A stretch of 64,000 nt of DNA from the NCBI RefSeq assembly GCF_030252165.1, contig NZ_CP126969.1, positions 1 through 64,000 of the forward strand, written 5' to 3'. How positions within the stretch are numbered: position 1 is the stretch's first letter; every line of letters begins with the position of its first letter. The stretch is from Corynebacterium breve (GTDB lineage: Bacteria > Actinomycetota > Actinomycetes > Mycobacteriales > Mycobacteriaceae). The notes under the pieces are model-generated. The model had not been told where the DNA came from, searched no databases, and saw only the letters and a program-made list of their open reading frames with translations. Positions 34,823 through 44,801 of the stretch are shown here, piece after piece. The position numbers and the translations under genes are program-made.

Positions 34823-35779
34823 ATGTCGAAGCTATTCCAAATCTCCATGATCGTAGCGATCGTGCTCACGTTGCCCGTGCTGGTCGGCAGCCTGGTCCAG
34901 CTGCTGATGATCTCGCCGGCGGCCGCTTGGGCCAACATCGGCATCGCAATCTTCTACATCGGCGTAGTCGTAACACTGCTCCGGTTCACTCCGTTGTGGC
35001 CTCGCTGGCAGGGTGCTCGTGGCCACACCGGTGTCTGGTGGGTCCTGTGCGCGCTCCTGTGGGGCGGCTCGGTGGCGCCCGCTTTGGTGTTCGCCGGCGG
35101 GCTGTCTAACACGGATCTCGCGCTCACGCTGAACTGGGAGGACTCCATAATGTCCTTCGGCGGTGCGTGGCCCGAGGAACCCACCAAAGCGATCGGTGTG
35201 CTTTTCGTCCTGCTCGCTTTCCGACGACTCCATCGCCCCTGGCACGGTTTCGTCGTCGGCATGATTGTGGGCTTAGGATTTGAGACCGTGGAGAACGTCC
35301 TCTACGGCTCCATGGGCGCGATGTATCACGCGGAAAGTGACCTGTACGGGATGCTGGAAATGTGGGGTCTGCGCATGGTTTACGGGCCGTTTCTGCACAT
35401 CGCCATGACCGGAATCGCTGGGTGGGGTATCGGTTTGGCGCTGTTCGTTGCAGTCCGCAGTTTGTGGTGGCGCTTGCGTGTTTTCGCCCTTTACTTTGGC
35501 GTAGCGTTTTTGGCGCACTTCATCTGGAACTACTTGCCGGAGTCGTCGATGGTGCACAACTTCACCCTTGGTACCGCGGCAGTATTGCTCTATGGAACGT
35601 GGCTGTTCGTGTGGGTGCGGGCGTGGCAGATGATGCGGGCCGACCACGGCTACGTGTTCACGCAAGGCGCTCTGACATCGCTGGCAGAATTGCCCGCATT
35701 GCCGGCCCCCAAACTAGAACCCGAATTACAGATGCCGAACGCCCTAGAGGCGGCGACGGGGTCGTCGACAAGCGTCTAG
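34823..35779 (+). CDS. prsW: PrsW-family intramembrane metalloprotease
   Basis: Membrane protease with about eight hydrophobic segments. The catalytic signature of the PrsW group is visible: EEPTKAIG near residue 118, GLGFETVEN near 152 and His-containing membrane segments after it (FLHIAMTG, FLAHFIWN). In Bacillus, PrsW cleaves the anti-sigma factor RsiW; the actinobacterial target is unknown. The last about 20 residues (from EPELQMPN) are encoded inside an inverted-repeat element (35719-35804), so the C-terminus looks repeat-derived. Confidence 0.85.
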   Translation: MSKLFQISMIVAIVLTLPVLVGSLVQLLMISPAAAWANIGIAIFYIGVVVTLLRFTPLWPRWQGARGHTGVWWVLCALLWGGSVAPALVFAGGLSNTDLALTLNWEDSIMSFGGAWPEEPTKAIGVLFVLLAFRRLHRPWHGFVVGMIVGLGFETVENVLYGSMGAMYHAESDLYGMLEMWGLRMVYGPFLHIAMTGIAGWGIGLALFVAVRSLWWRLRVFALYFGVAFLAHFIWNYLPESSMVHNFTLGTAAVLLYGTWLFVWVRAWQMMRADHGYVFTQGALTSLAELPALPAPKLEPELQMPNALEAATGSSTSV

Positions 35780-35804
35780 GGCGTTCGGGTTCTGCCGTTC
35801 GGGA
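35719..35804. repeat. Dispersed inverted repeat, family B, copy 1
   Basis: Two 30-bp arms (35719-35748 and 35775-35804) match inversely at about 24 positions, including a perfect 14-bp CCGAACGCCCTAGA / TCTAGGGCGTTCGG next to the loop. The right arm's 26 bp at 35779-35804 recur, inverted and identical, at 58956-58981. The element covers the 3' end of prsW and the gap to embC. Confidence 0.8.
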
Positions 35805-35809
35805 GGTGG

Positions 35810-38800
35810 CTAGTTCACGTCGCGGATCTTCATATCGGACGGGTGCCACAGGCCGGAGCGGCTGATTTCCTCGTGTTTGATGTCGGCCAAGTCCGGCGTG
35901 ACTCCCTGGGAATTGGTGCGCTGCTCGTATTTAGCAACAGAGCCCCAGTCACGGTGCCAGTCGTCCTTGAGGTATGCGGGGATCTCGTAGGAGTAGTTCA
36001 CGGCTTCGGCTGTGGCCAGCGAGCCGCCACCCAGGAAGTCCATGAAGCCCGACAGTGCAGCCTTGCCCGGAGCATCTGGCGAGATGCGGTACTCGGGAAT
36101 CTCGGTCACGCCCGCGTAGTGGTTAAACGTGCGCTGACAAGGGAACTGCAAGGACACGGACCAATCCAGCAGGGTGGGGGTGTCTGCGGAGATGAGGTCC
36201 GTCATCGGTGCGAGCTCCGGTGCGCGAGGCGGGGTGAGTGCGATCCAGTCCTCTTGGGCCAACGACATGTCAGCGGCGACGATGCGAACCACGTCGGCAT
36301 CCTCCGGCAGATCTGCGATCGGGTAGCGCAGGTTGCGCCATGATGGACCTTCACCGGCATCGAGCATTTCGAGCTCGCCGAGCTTCTTGGCCTTGCCATT
36401 GTCGCCGAGCTTGCCATATTCGAGGAGCAGCTCTTCGCCTTCCTGAAGTACTCCGTTGATGTCGTGGTACTCCGCCTTACCGGCAACAGAAACGACGATG
36501 AGTGGGGCGGTCTCGGTAGCTTCGGGGACCTCGTACCACTCAGTTTCAATCTTTGCGGTTCCACGTGGTTTGTCCTCCCACGAGCCCACAACAGGGATGC
36601 GCGTGTAGTCCAAGTTGAACGGTAGGTTCACGGTGGAGTTATTCACACCGGTATCACCTTCAGCGCGCTTACCTTGTGTACCACCTTCGGAGGTGGACTG
36701 GTTGGCGGTGGTCTCGGCGTCGGTGGACGTCTCATCCGTGGTAGCGGGCGCGTTGACTGCATCAGCTGCGTCGGTGTCGGTATCGCCGGTGGTGCGGGAG
36801 TCGGTGTTGGCGTTGCCGGATGAGGTCTGGGAGTCGCGGCCGATGGCGCCGATCGAGGCGGAGTCCATGTTCTCTGGCTCGATGAACTCCGGCACGCCGT
36901 CAGGGTGGAACCCGCGAATCTCGCCGGATTCCAGGGACTTGCCCAGGGGCACCCCGTTGATGGGGGTGAGGAAGGAGTCGTTGGTGTTGGTCTCCATCAG
37001 GGCGTCAGAGGCGAGGCCACAGGAATTTCCACCCAGGGCGCGCACGTTGCCCATGCCCACAGAGTATGACGGTGCTTGATCGATGAACGCCTTGGCAAAG
37101 GAAAGCATAGAGAAAGCGACCATCGCGATTGACATGACAGCGATCGGTGCCGTCATTAGAGTACGGAACCTGCCACCCTCCTTGGCCTGGGCGGCCTCGA
37201 ACTCTGCGACAGTGCCCGTCTCTTCAGCCTTCGCGCGGTGGTAGGAGTCGCGGAACGTCTGCCAAATGCCGATGGCCAGGGTGATCAATGCCAAGAGCAG
37301 CACGACGGTATTCGCCTCGATGCCCTTGATCTGGACCGTCTTATCCCACCAAGGAATAGCAAAGGACGAGACGTACCACCAGGCGTTCCAGCCGGCCAGA
37401 GTAATGGCCATCAGGAACAACACGGCAGCCAGAGTGAGGGTACGAGCGCGAGCAGATTTCACTGCTATTTGCGAAAGTACAACTGCACCCAGTGCGGCGA
37501 TGGCACCTGCGATACCTGCGTAGATACCAAAGTGGTGGGTCCACTTGGTCGGGGTGAACATCAGGAAGAACATCGACATCGCGACGATCAACAGCATGCG
37601 CTTTGTCGGGTCCTTGGCCGCACCTGGGACCTTGCCGTAGCGAGATACGCTCCAGACCACTAGACCCAGGCAGAACAGCATCGTGAACATAGCAAAACGA
37701 CGCGACATCGATCCGTCAACCGCTTGCTGGAACAACGTGCCGTAGCGGACCCACTCGGAGTACCACTCCAGCGCTGGTCCGACTTCGCCACGCACGCTGG
37801 TGGATTCTAGGACACCGGCGAGGGTCTGATCAGCGAACACTGGGACCAAGATGGTGGTGCCGGCAGCCAGGAACGGAGCCACCCACGCGTACCACGGTGC
37901 GTGACGACGACGCGCGCGCAACACCTGGAAAAGCCAGGGTAGAGCGACCAAGAATACGCCCACCGCCATAAGACCCGTTGGTCCGCACGACAACGTATAG
38001 GTGGCAAAAATGGTGCCGATTGCGGCCGGGAACAGTCGGTTTGTCGCGATGGCACGCTCGAAGGATGCCCAGGTGGCCAGCACACCGAGCGCGATAATCG
38101 GCTCTGGGCGAAGGCCGTTGTTGTAAGGCAGCCAGAATGCGAGGAACATGAACGCGGCTGTCCAGTAAGCCATGCGGCGTTCGCTGATGGCGGTGCCTAG
38201 CCGTGGCAGGATCTCGCGGGAGAGAATCCACCAGGTAAGGATGCCGGCGATGAGCGTCGGTACGCGCATCCACACCGATGCCGTGGACACCTGCGAGAAG
38301 GCCGCGAGTAAGTCATAAAACGGGGAACCGAACGGAGATTCAGGTACGCCGTACCAGCGGTAGTAGTTTGCCATGTAGCCGCTCTCGTTGGAAGCGCGGG
38401 CCATGGTCAAAATAAATCCATCGTCCGAGGTGTTTGCGCCGAGGAAGTGCCAGAAGCCCAAGACAAACAACACCAGGCCGTCGAGCGGCTTGAGCGTGAA
38501 CCACTGCTTGCGCAGGAATGGGATGCGGCGGCCATCGAGTCCGTCCATGCGCCACAGGGCGAGCAGCGACACGATCGTCAGCACCATTCCAAGCACCATC
38601 GCGGTGAGCTTTAGCGCAGACGGGGCGGAGGTAAATCGCGAGTTGATTTCAACGTCAGCTGATAGACCAGCGTCGATCAGAACAGCAGCTTCCGCGTCGA
38701 TCTCGGTGTAAATACCCGTGACCTGCGGGCGCAGATCGTCCTCGACCTCTTCCGAGAACTTTGTCCCAGGGATGTCTGCCATCACGCCGTCCTCGGTAGC

Positions 38801-39250
38801 GGTGATTTCGAGCACGGCGTCGTCGTCAAGCGTGGCGGCTTCTTCGGCGGTGATTTCGAAGACAACGTCGTTCAACGAGCTCACGCTGAGCCCGCCGCCT
38901 TCCGTGGCGGTGACGAACAGGCCACGGTCGTAGGCCTCGGTGGAGGCATCGGGCAGGGTGCCGATGACGGTGGATTGGCCCTCGTGGAGGTGCTCCACCG
39001 CCTGAAGCGGAACCGACAACTCGAGCTTTTCAGGCGCCAACGAAATAAGTGGTGCGTTGACAGAATTCAGCGAGTTATTCTGCGGCCAGCTAAACGACGA
39101 TTGCGTCTGGTTGACGGGCAGAAAAGGTGTTGCGACAAACAGGAGGAACGCGAGCACGCCTGTGATGATGGCTGTGTTCTTCAGCCATCCGGGAGCCTGC
39201 GCTGGCTGGGAAGATTCTTGCACGGTAGTCAATTCTAGGTCTTTGGTCAT
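35810..39250 (-). CDS. embC: Arabinosyltransferase Emb
   Basis: GT-C type integral-membrane arabinosyltransferase that elongates arabinan using decaprenylphosphoryl-arabinose, and the ethambutol target. Length 1146 residues equals the single Emb of C. glutamicum as I recall it. A first helix is followed by an extracytoplasmic domain, then about twelve more membrane segments with the LGANTSDDGFIL motif that carries the catalytic acidic pair after it, then a large C-terminal carbohydrate-binding region. Residues about 790-870 form a Ser/Thr/Asp-rich low-complexity insert. The ATG overlaps the aftA stop by one base. Confidence 0.93.
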   Translation of the reverse strand: MTKDLELTTVQESSQPAQAPGWLKNTAIITGVLAFLLFVATPFLPVNQTQSSFSWPQNNSLNSVNAPLISLAPEKLELSVPLQAVEHLHEGQSTVIGTLPDASTEAYDRGLFVTATEGGGLSVSSLNDVVFEITAEEAATLDDDAVLEITATEDGVMADIPGTKFSEEVEDDLRPQVTGIYTEIDAEAAVLIDAGLSADVEINSRFTSAPSALKLTAMVLGMVLTIVSLLALWRMDGLDGRRIPFLRKQWFTLKPLDGLVLFVLGFWHFLGANTSDDGFILTMARASNESGYMANYYRWYGVPESPFGSPFYDLLAAFSQVSTASVWMRVPTLIAGILTWWILSREILPRLGTAISERRMAYWTAAFMFLAFWLPYNNGLRPEPIIALGVLATWASFERAIATNRLFPAAIGTIFATYTLSCGPTGLMAVGVFLVALPWLFQVLRARRRHAPWYAWVAPFLAAGTTILVPVFADQTLAGVLESTSVRGEVGPALEWYSEWVRYGTLFQQAVDGSMSRRFAMFTMLFCLGLVVWSVSRYGKVPGAAKDPTKRMLLIVAMSMFFLMFTPTKWTHHFGIYAGIAGAIAALGAVVLSQIAVKSARARTLTLAAVLFLMAITLAGWNAWWYVSSFAIPWWDKTVQIKGIEANTVVLLLALITLAIGIWQTFRDSYHRAKAEETGTVAEFEAAQAKEGGRFRTLMTAPIAVMSIAMVAFSMLSFAKAFIDQAPSYSVGMGNVRALGGNSCGLASDALMETNTNDSFLTPINGVPLGKSLESGEIRGFHPDGVPEFIEPENMDSASIGAIGRDSQTSSGNANTDSRTTGDTDTDAADAVNAPATTDETSTDAETTANQSTSEGGTQGKRAEGDTGVNNSTVNLPFNLDYTRIPVVGSWEDKPRGTAKIETEWYEVPEATETAPLIVVSVAGKAEYHDINGVLQEGEELLLEYGKLGDNGKAKKLGELEMLDAGEGPSWRNLRYPIADLPEDADVVRIVAADMSLAQEDWIALTPPRAPELAPMTDLISADTPTLLDWSVSLQFPCQRTFNHYAGVTEIPEYRISPDAPGKAALSGFMDFLGGGSLATAEAVNYSYEIPAYLKDDWHRDWGSVAKYEQRTNSQGVTPDLADIKHEEISRSGLWHPSDMKIRDVN

Positions 39251-41280
39251 TACTGCTGAATACGAGTGGTTACGACGAACGGGCCGATCTGAGTGGTGGC
39301 CCAGTAATTGCTGGAGAAAACTTCGGGGTTGAAGTAGACAGCTTCGTAGCGAACATTGGGCTGGTTCGGGAAGATATCAACAGCGACGTGGCTCTTCCAC
39401 TCGGTGGCTGAATCGTCGACCTTCCCTTTGAAGATGAACACATCTGGTGTCTTCCAAGGAGCGGAGTCGAGTTCTTCGATGAACTTTTCCGGTGTGGCAC
39501 CGACGTCAAATGAGGTCTGAGCCCAGCGGTTCAGGGCGTCATTGCGTGTGTCGAATTCGCCGAGCGGGTTGGCGTAGTGGCTGGTAAAAGCGTTGAAGCC
39601 GTGGTACGGGTAGTACGCCATGAAGTTGATCTCGTCGGTGAATACGACGGTTTCTGTCGGCTCGTAGCCGTGGCGACGAATGGTTTGGTCAATATCCGAG
39701 TAGTAGCGACCAGCGTCGGGGGAGAAGCGGTCGGCGCGTTCGCCGTAGCCGTCGGTGTCTTGATACGCCTGGTCAATGAAAGACTGGTTCTGGGCCGGGA
39801 TCTGCTGCACGTAGAACAGTCCAGCGAGGGAAACGATGACGACGAAGGCACGCGTGATTCGCTGGTTGGTTTTCAGGGTGAAGCGATCTGGGTAGAGATA
39901 CTCAAAGCCCAAGAGACGAAGTTCTGCGAGCGCCAGAACACCTGCGGTTGACATAAACAGCACGATCAGGGTTTCCATGCGGAAGCCCAGCAGGGTCGTG
40001 CCGGCGAGTGTGGCCACCTTGGAAGCAAGCGCCCACAGATAGAACACGCAGGTAGCTACGGCGAGCATCCGGATCTCGGGATCACTAAAACGAATCAGCA
40101 TGTAGATCAAGCCAGCTAGGCACAGGAACCCGATGACCGAGAAGGTCAAGAACGGAACAGGGAACTGCGTATCTTCCGTCGGCAGGTAGTGCGGCGCGGT
40201 GGACGAAACGTGAGGGGCACCGGTGAGAACCTCCCACACGTATGGTCCCCAGCCGATCAACGCGATTGCGATCGCCCCGAAGCCGATCACGAGCAACTGG
40301 CGCAATGGCACGAAACTGCGGGCGAACACCACCGCTGTCAGGGCAGCTAGTACGACGACCGACAATGCCAGCACGCCGGTAAAGAGCGTGTAAAACAGCG
40401 CAGAAACACCGAGGTAGAGCATCACCGCGAACGTGGCCGGCCAAGAGCCACGGAACGCGCGGTGCAAGACGATGGCCATGGCGGGGGCATACATGCCGAC
40501 GACTGCCGCATATGGCTCCTCGGGCGTCATGACCAAGATGATGCTGACGGTGACCAGCGCCAGTGCCGTGGCAACGGGCAGCGAGCCGAGGATCTTGCGC
40601 CACAGCGGCACGAGCGTCGCAGCGACGATGGCCATGGAAATCAGCGCCCACGGCTGATAGACCTCCCAGCCCGGAAGGTTCAAAATGTTGGCTAGACGTC
40701 CACCGAGCCAGAACCACCCAATTGGGTAGTAGGTAGGCATGTCGATGTAGTTCATGTCCTGGTTGGTGATGGTCTCCGTCATACGCGACAGGAACTGCGT
40801 GCGGAAACCCTGGTCAACCTGGATGCCGTCGAGATAGAGCTTGGTAGCAGAGAGTGGAATGCCCAACGACGTAATGACTAGGCCGGTCGGCGCCAGGGAA
40901 CACAGTGCCTCGGTGAGCACTGTGCGCCAGCGCGGACGGGGGCGATTTTCACGATTATCTTTCAGCCACAGCAGACAGAACACAACCACCGTGACCAAGA
41001 TGATGAACGAGCCGGCGGTAGCCAGCGCAGGCGTCACGTTGGATGTGTTGAAAGCAGGAAGAGAAGAGGCGCGCAGGATATACCAGGCCACCAACGTCAA
41101 AAACCCACCCAAGAACCCGTACAGCGCGAAGGCTAGAACGGTCGCCCGAGTGGACACCTTGTCTGGTGCGTATTCGGTCGTGAGCAAGGGTGGGGCTAAT
41201 TCCTCGCGTGCCGACGAGCGCGAGTGCACGTCGGCAGCGGTGGACTTTCCTTCAATCGGGTCCGTGGGAGAAACGGTCAT
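39250..41280 (-). CDS. aftA: Galactan 5-O-arabinofuranosyltransferase AftA
   Basis: Adds the first arabinofuranose residues to galactan, priming arabinan synthesis. A 676-residue GT-C membrane protein with about eleven membrane segments and a C-terminal extracytoplasmic domain (DEINFMAYYPYHGFNAFTS region). ATG 41280 follows the family start; the frame is open to 41388 but would overlap dprE2. Located between dprE2 (28-bp gap) and embC (1-bp overlap), the same order as Rv3790-Rv3793 of M. tuberculosis. Confidence 0.92.
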   Translation of the reverse strand: MTVSPTDPIEGKSTAADVHSRSSAREELAPPLLTTEYAPDKVSTRATVLAFALYGFLGGFLTLVAWYILRASSLPAFNTSNVTPALATAGSFIILVTVVVFCLLWLKDNRENRPRPRWRTVLTEALCSLAPTGLVITSLGIPLSATKLYLDGIQVDQGFRTQFLSRMTETITNQDMNYIDMPTYYPIGWFWLGGRLANILNLPGWEVYQPWALISMAIVAATLVPLWRKILGSLPVATALALVTVSIILVMTPEEPYAAVVGMYAPAMAIVLHRAFRGSWPATFAVMLYLGVSALFYTLFTGVLALSVVVLAALTAVVFARSFVPLRQLLVIGFGAIAIALIGWGPYVWEVLTGAPHVSSTAPHYLPTEDTQFPVPFLTFSVIGFLCLAGLIYMLIRFSDPEIRMLAVATCVFYLWALASKVATLAGTTLLGFRMETLIVLFMSTAGVLALAELRLLGFEYLYPDRFTLKTNQRITRAFVVIVSLAGLFYVQQIPAQNQSFIDQAYQDTDGYGERADRFSPDAGRYYSDIDQTIRRHGYEPTETVVFTDEINFMAYYPYHGFNAFTSHYANPLGEFDTRNDALNRWAQTSFDVGATPEKFIEELDSAPWKTPDVFIFKGKVDDSATEWKSHVAVDIFPNQPNVRYEAVYFNPEVFSSNYWATTQIGPFVVTTRIQQ

Positions 41281-41308
41281 ACCTGATAGTCTCCCACATC
41301 CTCCCAAA

Positions 41309-42076
41309 TTACATGTTGAGCTTGCGCATGATCCCGGCCGGAATGTGCTGAAGCACCAAGGAGACAGGGCCAAATAGCTTGTGGACAAAGAGGGAAGAAT
41401 CCCCCTTTAGGACGGACTCTACGGTTGCTTCCGCTACGTCGGAGACGTTGACGGTCAGCGGCGCTTCTTTTCCAAGATCCGCGGTCATCTTGGTGCGGAC
41501 CTGACCCGGGCGGACAACCAGCACGTTGACGCCGAAGTCGCGCAGAGCCTCACCGAGCTGGGTGTAGAAGCCGTCGAGACCTGCCTTGGACGCGCCATAG
41601 ACGAAGTTAGAACGACGCACGCGCATGCCTGCCACTGAGCTCAGCGCGACGATCGTGCCGTGGCCCTGCTGCTTCATTGCCTGGCCCAAGAGAACACCAA
41701 CGGAGACTGGTGCGGTGTAGTTCAGCTGAGCCGACTCGACAGCGGCCTGCTGGTCCTGCCAGAGGCGTTCCTGGTCACCCAGGGAGCCGAACGCGACGAT
41801 GGCAACGTCGACGTCGCCCGTGTCGAAGGCTTCCTTGATGACGCCGGGGTGGGTGTCAAAGGCGGTCGCGTCGAAGTCGATGACATTAACCTTGCTTGCG
41901 CCAGCATTTTCGATCTGGGTGACGGCGTCGTCGATACGCGGGGAATCCTTGCGGGCCGCGAGGGTGACTGTAGGGGAGCCGCCGCGGGAGACGAACTCCT
42001 CGACGATGCCGAGTCCGATCTCGGAGGTTCCGCCAAGAAGCAGAATGTTTTGTGCTTGGCCTACTGCATTGAGCAT
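41309..42076 (-). CDS. dprE2: Decaprenylphospho-2-keto-arabinose reductase DprE2
   Basis: SDR enzyme that reduces the 2-keto intermediate made by DprE1 to decaprenylphosphoryl-arabinose using NADH. Cofactor loop LLGGTSEIGLGI, active-site Ser in SSVAGMRVRRS and Y-GASK; the hydrophobic C-terminus (FGPVSLVLQHIPAGIMRKL) matches the family and may contact the membrane. AAGGAG selects ATG 42076, 10 bp after dprE1. Confidence 0.93.
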   Translation of the reverse strand: MLNAVGQAQNILLLGGTSEIGLGIVEEFVSRGGSPTVTLAARKDSPRIDDAVTQIENAGASKVNVIDFDATAFDTHPGVIKEAFDTGDVDVAIVAFGSLGDQERLWQDQQAAVESAQLNYTAPVSVGVLLGQAMKQQGHGTIVALSSVAGMRVRRSNFVYGASKAGLDGFYTQLGEALRDFGVNVLVVRPGQVRTKMTADLGKEAPLTVNVSDVAEATVESVLKGDSSLFVHKLFGPVSLVLQHIPAGIMRKLNM

Positions 42077-42086
42077 GAGTTTCTCC

Positions 42087-43511
42087 TTAGTGAAGTTCCA
42101 GACGGCGGGACATATCGGAAGCGAAGACACCGTTCGGGTCGATCGCATTGCGGGTCTTTAGCCAGCCATCGAGTCCTGGGTACATCTTGTGGAAATTCTC
42201 CGCGGAGGTACGGGATTCCTTGGCCAGGTAGAGGCGACCGCCGAATTCCATGACCTGCTTATCGATGCGGTCGAGGAATTCGTTCAGACCGTTGCGGATA
42301 GGGAAGTCCACGCAGACGTTCCAGCCCTTCATCGGGTAGGACAAAGGCGCACGGTTGCCCTCGCCGAACAGCTTGAACACGTTCAGCGCCGAGTAGTGGC
42401 CGGATGCCTGAATGTCGTAAATGATCTGCTTGAAAGGTTCAACAGCGTCAGTTGGAACAACGAACTGGTACTGCAAAAAGCCCTTCTTGCCGTAGCCACG
42501 GTTCCACTCCGCGATCATGTCCAGCGGCTGGTAGAACTGCGTCAGATTCTTTACGTCGTTCTGGGAGTCCTTGCCCATGGCGTAGTACAGCTCGCCGATG
42601 GTGTTGAGGGTGAGCTTGTTCATCGTCCAGGACGGGAAGATGTCTGGCACGGTCATCAGCTGTGGCGCGGTGAACTTCAGCGGATCGCGCGCAAGCTTCG
42701 GAGCGAGTTCTTCCAGCTGCGCCAGGGTTGCCAGGGAGCCACGCGAGATTGTGGAACGGCCGACCTTCGGCGCTGGGTTGATCGCGTCGAACCAAGCGGA
42801 GGAGTAGTCATAGTTGGCCTCGGCACCGTTGGAGTGCTCCTCGATGGTCTCGTCGAGGTTGTTGGTGCGCACGGTGTCAGAGATGAAGTAGGCCGTCTCG
42901 GTCTTCGTCATCTTGATCTTCGCGCGGACGATGATGCCGGTGAGGCCCATGCCACCGACGGTTGCCCAGAACAGGTCGCCGGATGGGTCGTCTGCAGAAC
43001 CGTTTGGTTCGAGATGCAGGATGCGGCCGTCTGCGACGAGCAGTTCCATGGAGACAACGTGGTCGCCGAAAGAGCCGTCGGAGTGGTGGTTTTTGCCGTG
43101 GATGTCAGGTCCGATGGCGCCACCGATGGTGACCTGGCGGGTGCCGGGAAGGACTGGGACCCACAGGCCATACGGGATTGCAGCGCGCATGAGCTGGTCC
43201 AGGGTCACGCCACCATCGACATCGACGATTGCGGATTCAGGGTCGATCGAATGGATCTGGTTGAGCGACTGCATGTCGATGACCAGGCCACCAGCGTTTT
43301 GCGCTGGGTCACCGTAGGAGCGGCCCATGCCGCGGGCGATTACGCCGCGTCGTGCGTTGGATGGCAAAGACTCGTTCTGCTCTGCCACCATCTGAACAGC
43401 CTTTTGGATCATTTCGAGATCCGAAGTCTCCAGCACGTGCGCTGTCGTCGGAGCGGTACGGCCCCAGCCGTGAAGGGACTTTTCAGTAGTGTGTAGTTCC
43501 ATCTTTTCCAT
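42087..43511 (-). CDS. dprE1: Decaprenylphosphoryl-ribose 2-oxidase DprE1
   Basis: FAD-dependent oxidase of the VAO family, converting decaprenylphosphoryl-ribose to its 2-keto form. FAD-binding features: [11 protein letters not shown] and the pre-histidine-loop [11 protein letters not shown]. Cys400, in W-N-V-C-V-D-F-P (codon 42312-42314), aligns with Cys387 of the M. tuberculosis enzyme, the residue attacked by benzothiazinone drugs. First gene of dprE1-dprE2-aftA-embC. Start ATG 43511 or 43502; no strong Shine-Dalgarno separates them. Confidence 0.94.
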   Translation of the reverse strand: MEKMELHTTEKSLHGWGRTAPTTAHVLETSDLEMIQKAVQMVAEQNESLPSNARRGVIARGMGRSYGDPAQNAGGLVIDMQSLNQIHSIDPESAIVDVDGGVTLDQLMRAAIPYGLWVPVLPGTRQVTIGGAIGPDIHGKNHHSDGSFGDHVVSMELLVADGRILHLEPNGSADDPSGDLFWATVGGMGLTGIIVRAKIKMTKTETAYFISDTVRTNNLDETIEEHSNGAEANYDYSSAWFDAINPAPKVGRSTISRGSLATLAQLEELAPKLARDPLKFTAPQLMTVPDIFPSWTMNKLTLNTIGELYYAMGKDSQNDVKNLTQFYQPLDMIAEWNRGYGKKGFLQYQFVVPTDAVEPFKQIIYDIQASGHYSALNVFKLFGEGNRAPLSYPMKGWNVCVDFPIRNGLNEFLDRIDKQVMEFGGRLYLAKESRTSAENFHKMYPGLDGWLKTRNAIDPNGVFASDMSRRLELH

Positions 43512-43617
43512 TCTTTAACTCGATGGTTTCTGATGTGAATGGGTAGTTCCAACACACAACCCTACCGATGTGGCAGACGGCGGGGGTCAAAGAACGCTGT
43601 GAATTAGGTCGTATCTT

Positions 43618-43836
43618 TTAGAGGTCCATTAGCTCCTTGATTTCCTGTGGCAATTCCTCTTGAGAGGTGATCGTCGGCAAGCCTGCTGCCTTGTGTTCCG
43701 CGAGCAGTTCGTAGACGCGGGAGCGCGTTGTTGAATCGACAAGGGGTAGCTCCTGCGCCATGAGACGCACCATGTGATCGTCAAGAGGGACCTCAACGCG
43801 CTGGGCTGCGACATGTTCATTGTTGTTTGCGTTCAT
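43618..43836 (-). CDS. Small hypothetical protein (72 aa)
   Basis: A 72-residue, acidic, probably helical protein with no membrane segment; I do not recognise a family. It is supported as a gene by TACTGT (43844-43849, minus strand) exactly 7 nt before ATG, mirroring the promoter of the divergent gene at 43881, and by normal codon usage. Located upstream of dprE1 on the same strand, with a 106-bp gap that should hold the dprE1 promoter. Confidence 0.6.
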   Translation of the reverse strand: MNANNNEHVAAQRVEVPLDDHMVRLMAQELPLVDSTTRSRVYELLAEHKAAGLPTITSQEELPQEIKELMDL

Positions 43837-43880
43837 TCTGCTAACAGTACTGTGTCGGGCGCACAGTTAAGATGGGTGGC

Positions 43881-44360
43881 ATGACTGCTCAAGAGACGCT
43901 TCTCGACGAAACAGAAGACCGCATCGATTACAACGCCTTAGACAACACCACTGGTGGGCGCGCCCTGCAGGCCGGTTTCTTAGCCGCGATCGTGGCCGTT
44001 CCCGACTATGTGGCATCGCGAGCTGGACGCTGGGCAACCACTGCCTCGCTGATCGTGGCCAACCTCGTGGCGGTTGCAGCATTCAACGCCTTTGATGAGG
44101 ATCCGCGGAACGATTTCTCTGCCGTCCTAGACCGAGACGAGGCAGAGGAATCCATCGAGGTGGCATCGGTGGCTAAGACTTGGGCAACCGTGGGACTGCT
44201 GTTGGTGCTCTTGGTGGGTTCAGTTGTCTTGGGCTTCCGTTTTCAGAACATGGTGACAAATGCGCTGCGCAAGCGTGGTTGCACCCGTCCGAACACGGCC
44301 TTGGGGTTGACCTTGGCCACCTTGTACTTCGCCGGCGAAGAAGCGAAAGCACGCCTATGA
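43881..44360 (+). CDS. Membrane protein, Corynebacterium-type hypothetical
   Basis: A 159-residue protein with two clear hydrophobic segments (about residues 50-70 and 105-125) flanking an acidic loop. No known domain was recognised. TAAGAT (43868-43873) lies 7 nt before ATG 43881, so this start is preferred to the ATG at 43872. Its stop overlaps the next start (ATGA), so it forms an operon with the 138-residue protein. The position beside the arabinogalactan genes makes an envelope role possible, but nothing in the sequence shows it. Confidence 0.7.
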   Translation: MTAQETLLDETEDRIDYNALDNTTGGRALQAGFLAAIVAVPDYVASRAGRWATTASLIVANLVAVAAFNAFDEDPRNDFSAVLDRDEAEESIEVASVAKTWATVGLLLVLLVGSVVLGFRFQNMVTNALRKRGCTRPNTALGLTLATLYFAGEEAKARL

Positions 44361-44773
44361 GTGACCATCCGGTTCTTGCGGTCGTCGACAAGCAGGAGGG
44401 CACAACCGTCATCTGGCGAGTCGCAACCACTCCCGGTTTCGCACCACTGTCGGGCGCTTGGATCGTTGCAAGTGAGCAGGAAGTTACCCAGTTGACTCGG
44501 GATGCTGTAGTGATCTCGGTCGGTCAGTCGCTTAACGACGACACACCGACCACCTCCATATCTGCAATTGCGGAGGCAATGGGGGAGCAGGGGGTGAAAG
44601 ATCTGCCGGATCTTGAATCTACTCCCGCGTACTCTGGCGAGCCCGAGGCGCAAGCAGCCTGGACCACCGCAGTGCAGGCAGCTCAGTTAGTAGAAGCGTG
44701 GCATGCAGGTGGCGCGCGGCGACGCACACGCGGTGAAGACACCGTGAGGGTGCTGCCGACACCGACAGCTTGA
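44357..44773 (+). CDS. Hypothetical soluble protein
   Basis: A 138-residue soluble protein of unknown family. The frame is open from 44180, but the upstream part lies inside the membrane-protein gene; ATG 44357 overlaps that gene's stop as ATGA and is the natural start. The C-terminal 30 residues are Arg-rich and probably disordered. Coupled translation links it to the membrane protein before it. Confidence 0.6.
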   Translation: MSDHPVLAVVDKQEGTTVIWRVATTPGFAPLSGAWIVASEQEVTQLTRDAVVISVGQSLNDDTPTTSISAIAEAMGEQGVKDLPDLESTPAYSGEPEAQAAWTTAVQAAQLVEAWHAGGARRRTRGEDTVRVLPTPTA

Positions 44774-44801
44774 AAAAGCGGAAATCGCTACGCTGGGGTC
44801 T

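Noticed and set aside
44180..44356. Long N-terminal extension of the 44357 gene
   Set aside because: It lies inside the membrane-protein gene in another frame; the ATGA overlap is a better start.
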